Shown here: piece by piece, positions 33,733-33,924 of the stretch
Layout of the letters: each line of letters begins with the position of its first letter
How positions within the stretch are numbered: the first letter of the stretch is position 1
From: Flavobacteriales bacterium
Lineage (GTDB): Bacteria > Bacteroidota > Bacteroidia > Flavobacteriales > Flavobacteriaceae
Direction: 5' to 3'
Length of the DNA: 33,924 bases
Assembly (NCBI GenBank): GCA_013205245.1
Contig: JABMNH010000027.1
Span: 1 to 33,924, forward strand
The notes under the pieces: generated by a model
What the model saw: only the letters and a program-made list of their open reading frames with translations
Told to the model about the DNA's origin: nothing
Database searches by the model: none
Position numbers and translations under genes: made by a program

Positions 33733-33805
33733 TGGGCAATGAGGGGTTCGAACCCCCGACCCCCTCGGTGTAAACGAGGTGCTCTGCCAGCTGAGCTAAC
33801 CGCCC
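33733..33805 (-). tRNA. tRNA-Val, anticodon TAC (probable chimeric join)
   Basis: Minus strand: acceptor GGGCGGT/ATTGCCC, D-stem GCTC/GAGC, anticodon stem CCTCG/CGAGG with loop TTTACAC (anticodon TAC, codons GUA/GUG), variable loop GGGTC, T-arm GGGGG-TTCGAAC-CCCTC, discriminator A, no encoded CCA. The acceptor has two adjacent G-U pairs (positions 5-68 and 6-67), which would be normal pairs if the 5' strand were GGGCAAT. The 3' half is followed by AT-rich flavobacterial sequence and the 5' half by 71% GC DNA, so the gene probably joins two genomes. Confidence 0.85.
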
Positions 33806-33839
33806 TGATCGCGCCGCGCCGACGCCTTAGCCGGTGGGC

Positions 33840-33868
33840 AATATAACGATGGTCCGCCCGGGCGCCAA
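33840..33868 (-). promoter_or_regulatory. Sigma-70-type promoter for tRNA-Val(TAC)
   Basis: On the minus strand TTGGCG (33868-33863) and TATATT (33845-33840) are separated by exactly 17 bases, placing the start of transcription about 28 bases before the tRNA. This -35/-10 form is proteobacterial, not the TTTG/TAnnTTTG form of Bacteroidota. Confidence 0.6.
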
Positions 33869-33906
33869 CGGACCGATGGCCGTTCCCGGCACTCGAACGA
33901 AAAGCG

Positions 33907-33924
33907 GCCCCGCTTGCGCGGGGC
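33907..33924 (-). terminator. Truncated GC-rich terminator at the window end
   Basis: GCCCCGC and GCGGGGC form a 7-bp stem with loop TTGC. On the minus strand CCGCTTTT follows, as in a rho-independent terminator; the AAAGCGG arm has lost its partner beyond the end of the window. Confidence 0.6.

Larger units (their letters stand above)
33806..33924. other. High-GC tail, foreign to the rest of the window
   Basis: 84 of 119 bases are G or C (about 71%), against an AT-rich remainder. It contains a sigma-70-type promoter, a GC-rich terminator hairpin cut by the window end, and no coding sequence that I can support. It looks like the 5' flank of a tRNA gene from a high-GC bacterium, perhaps an alphaproteobacterium (inference). 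Confidence 0.8.

Noticed and set aside
1..33924. CRISPR array, prophage, toxin-antitoxin or defence system
   Set aside because: No regularly spaced repeats, no integrase, phage structural gene, nuclease-rich cluster or toxin/antitoxin pair was seen; the genes are housekeeping, envelope and regulatory.

Overview
The window is AT-rich, densely packed chromosomal DNA from a member of Bacteroidota, most likely Flavobacteriaceae. The basis is the gene content: DUF4290, DUF3276/PUR-alpha-like, 2TM-domain proteins, a Porin_10-type putative porin, NusB with a long N-terminal extension, and LysS with a C-terminal extension. Gene neighbourhoods I associate with this class support it (DUF4290-murA; nusB-DUF1573-yajC-YbbR-coaE; lysS/yqaE-lipB; rnhB/porin). 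So do TAnnTTTG-type -7 elements and the near absence of Shine-Dalgarno sequences. It reads as a housekeeping and cell-envelope region. I found no CRISPR array, prophage, intact transposase or defence island.

Layout. 86-6223 (minus): dnaJ, grpE, murA, DUF4290 and a PcrA/UvrD helicase. 6359-8828 (plus): yidC and a DUF3276 protein, each followed by a strong hairpin terminator. 8917-12116 (minus): a compact run of DUF2141 protein, LytS-like histidine kinase fused to a 2TM domain, two stand-alone 2TM proteins and a LytTR response regulator, which looks like one signalling operon. 12388-13515 (plus): ECF sigma factor with a coupled membrane protein. 13512-17330: a YrdC/Sua5 protein, a lipoprotein alpha/beta hydrolase and an OmpR/EnvZ-type two-component pair. 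17442-20829 (minus): nusB, DUF1573, yajC, then YbbR-coaE. 21076-25664: an ABC exporter convergent with a cysteine desulfurase and lysS. 25795-28400 (plus): small yqaE, lipB and two SDR-type epimerase-like proteins. 28389-33148: rnhB, porin, nhaC and a small membrane protein.

The last 780 bases are the unusual part. They hold two tRNA-Val genes on the minus strand, a decayed tRNA 3' end, several hairpins and a 19-bp inverted-repeat pair. The first tRNA (anticodon GAC) carries an 18-nt perfect palindrome inside its D-loop. The second (anticodon TAC) has two G-U pairs in its acceptor stem and is followed by about 119 bases at about 71% GC, with a proteobacterial-style -35/-10 promoter and a truncated GC-rich terminator. 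The simplest reading is that this end is a chimeric join between a flavobacterial sequence and a high-GC genome through a conserved tRNA, an assembly artefact rather than biology.

Other points of note: MurA has Asp in place of the catalytic Cys (predicted fosfomycin insensitivity), the ABC exporter has Asp in place of the catalytic Glu, and DnaJ has only two of the usual four zinc-binding repeats. I did not find a convincing undescribed system. The closest candidate is the kinase/2TM cassette.
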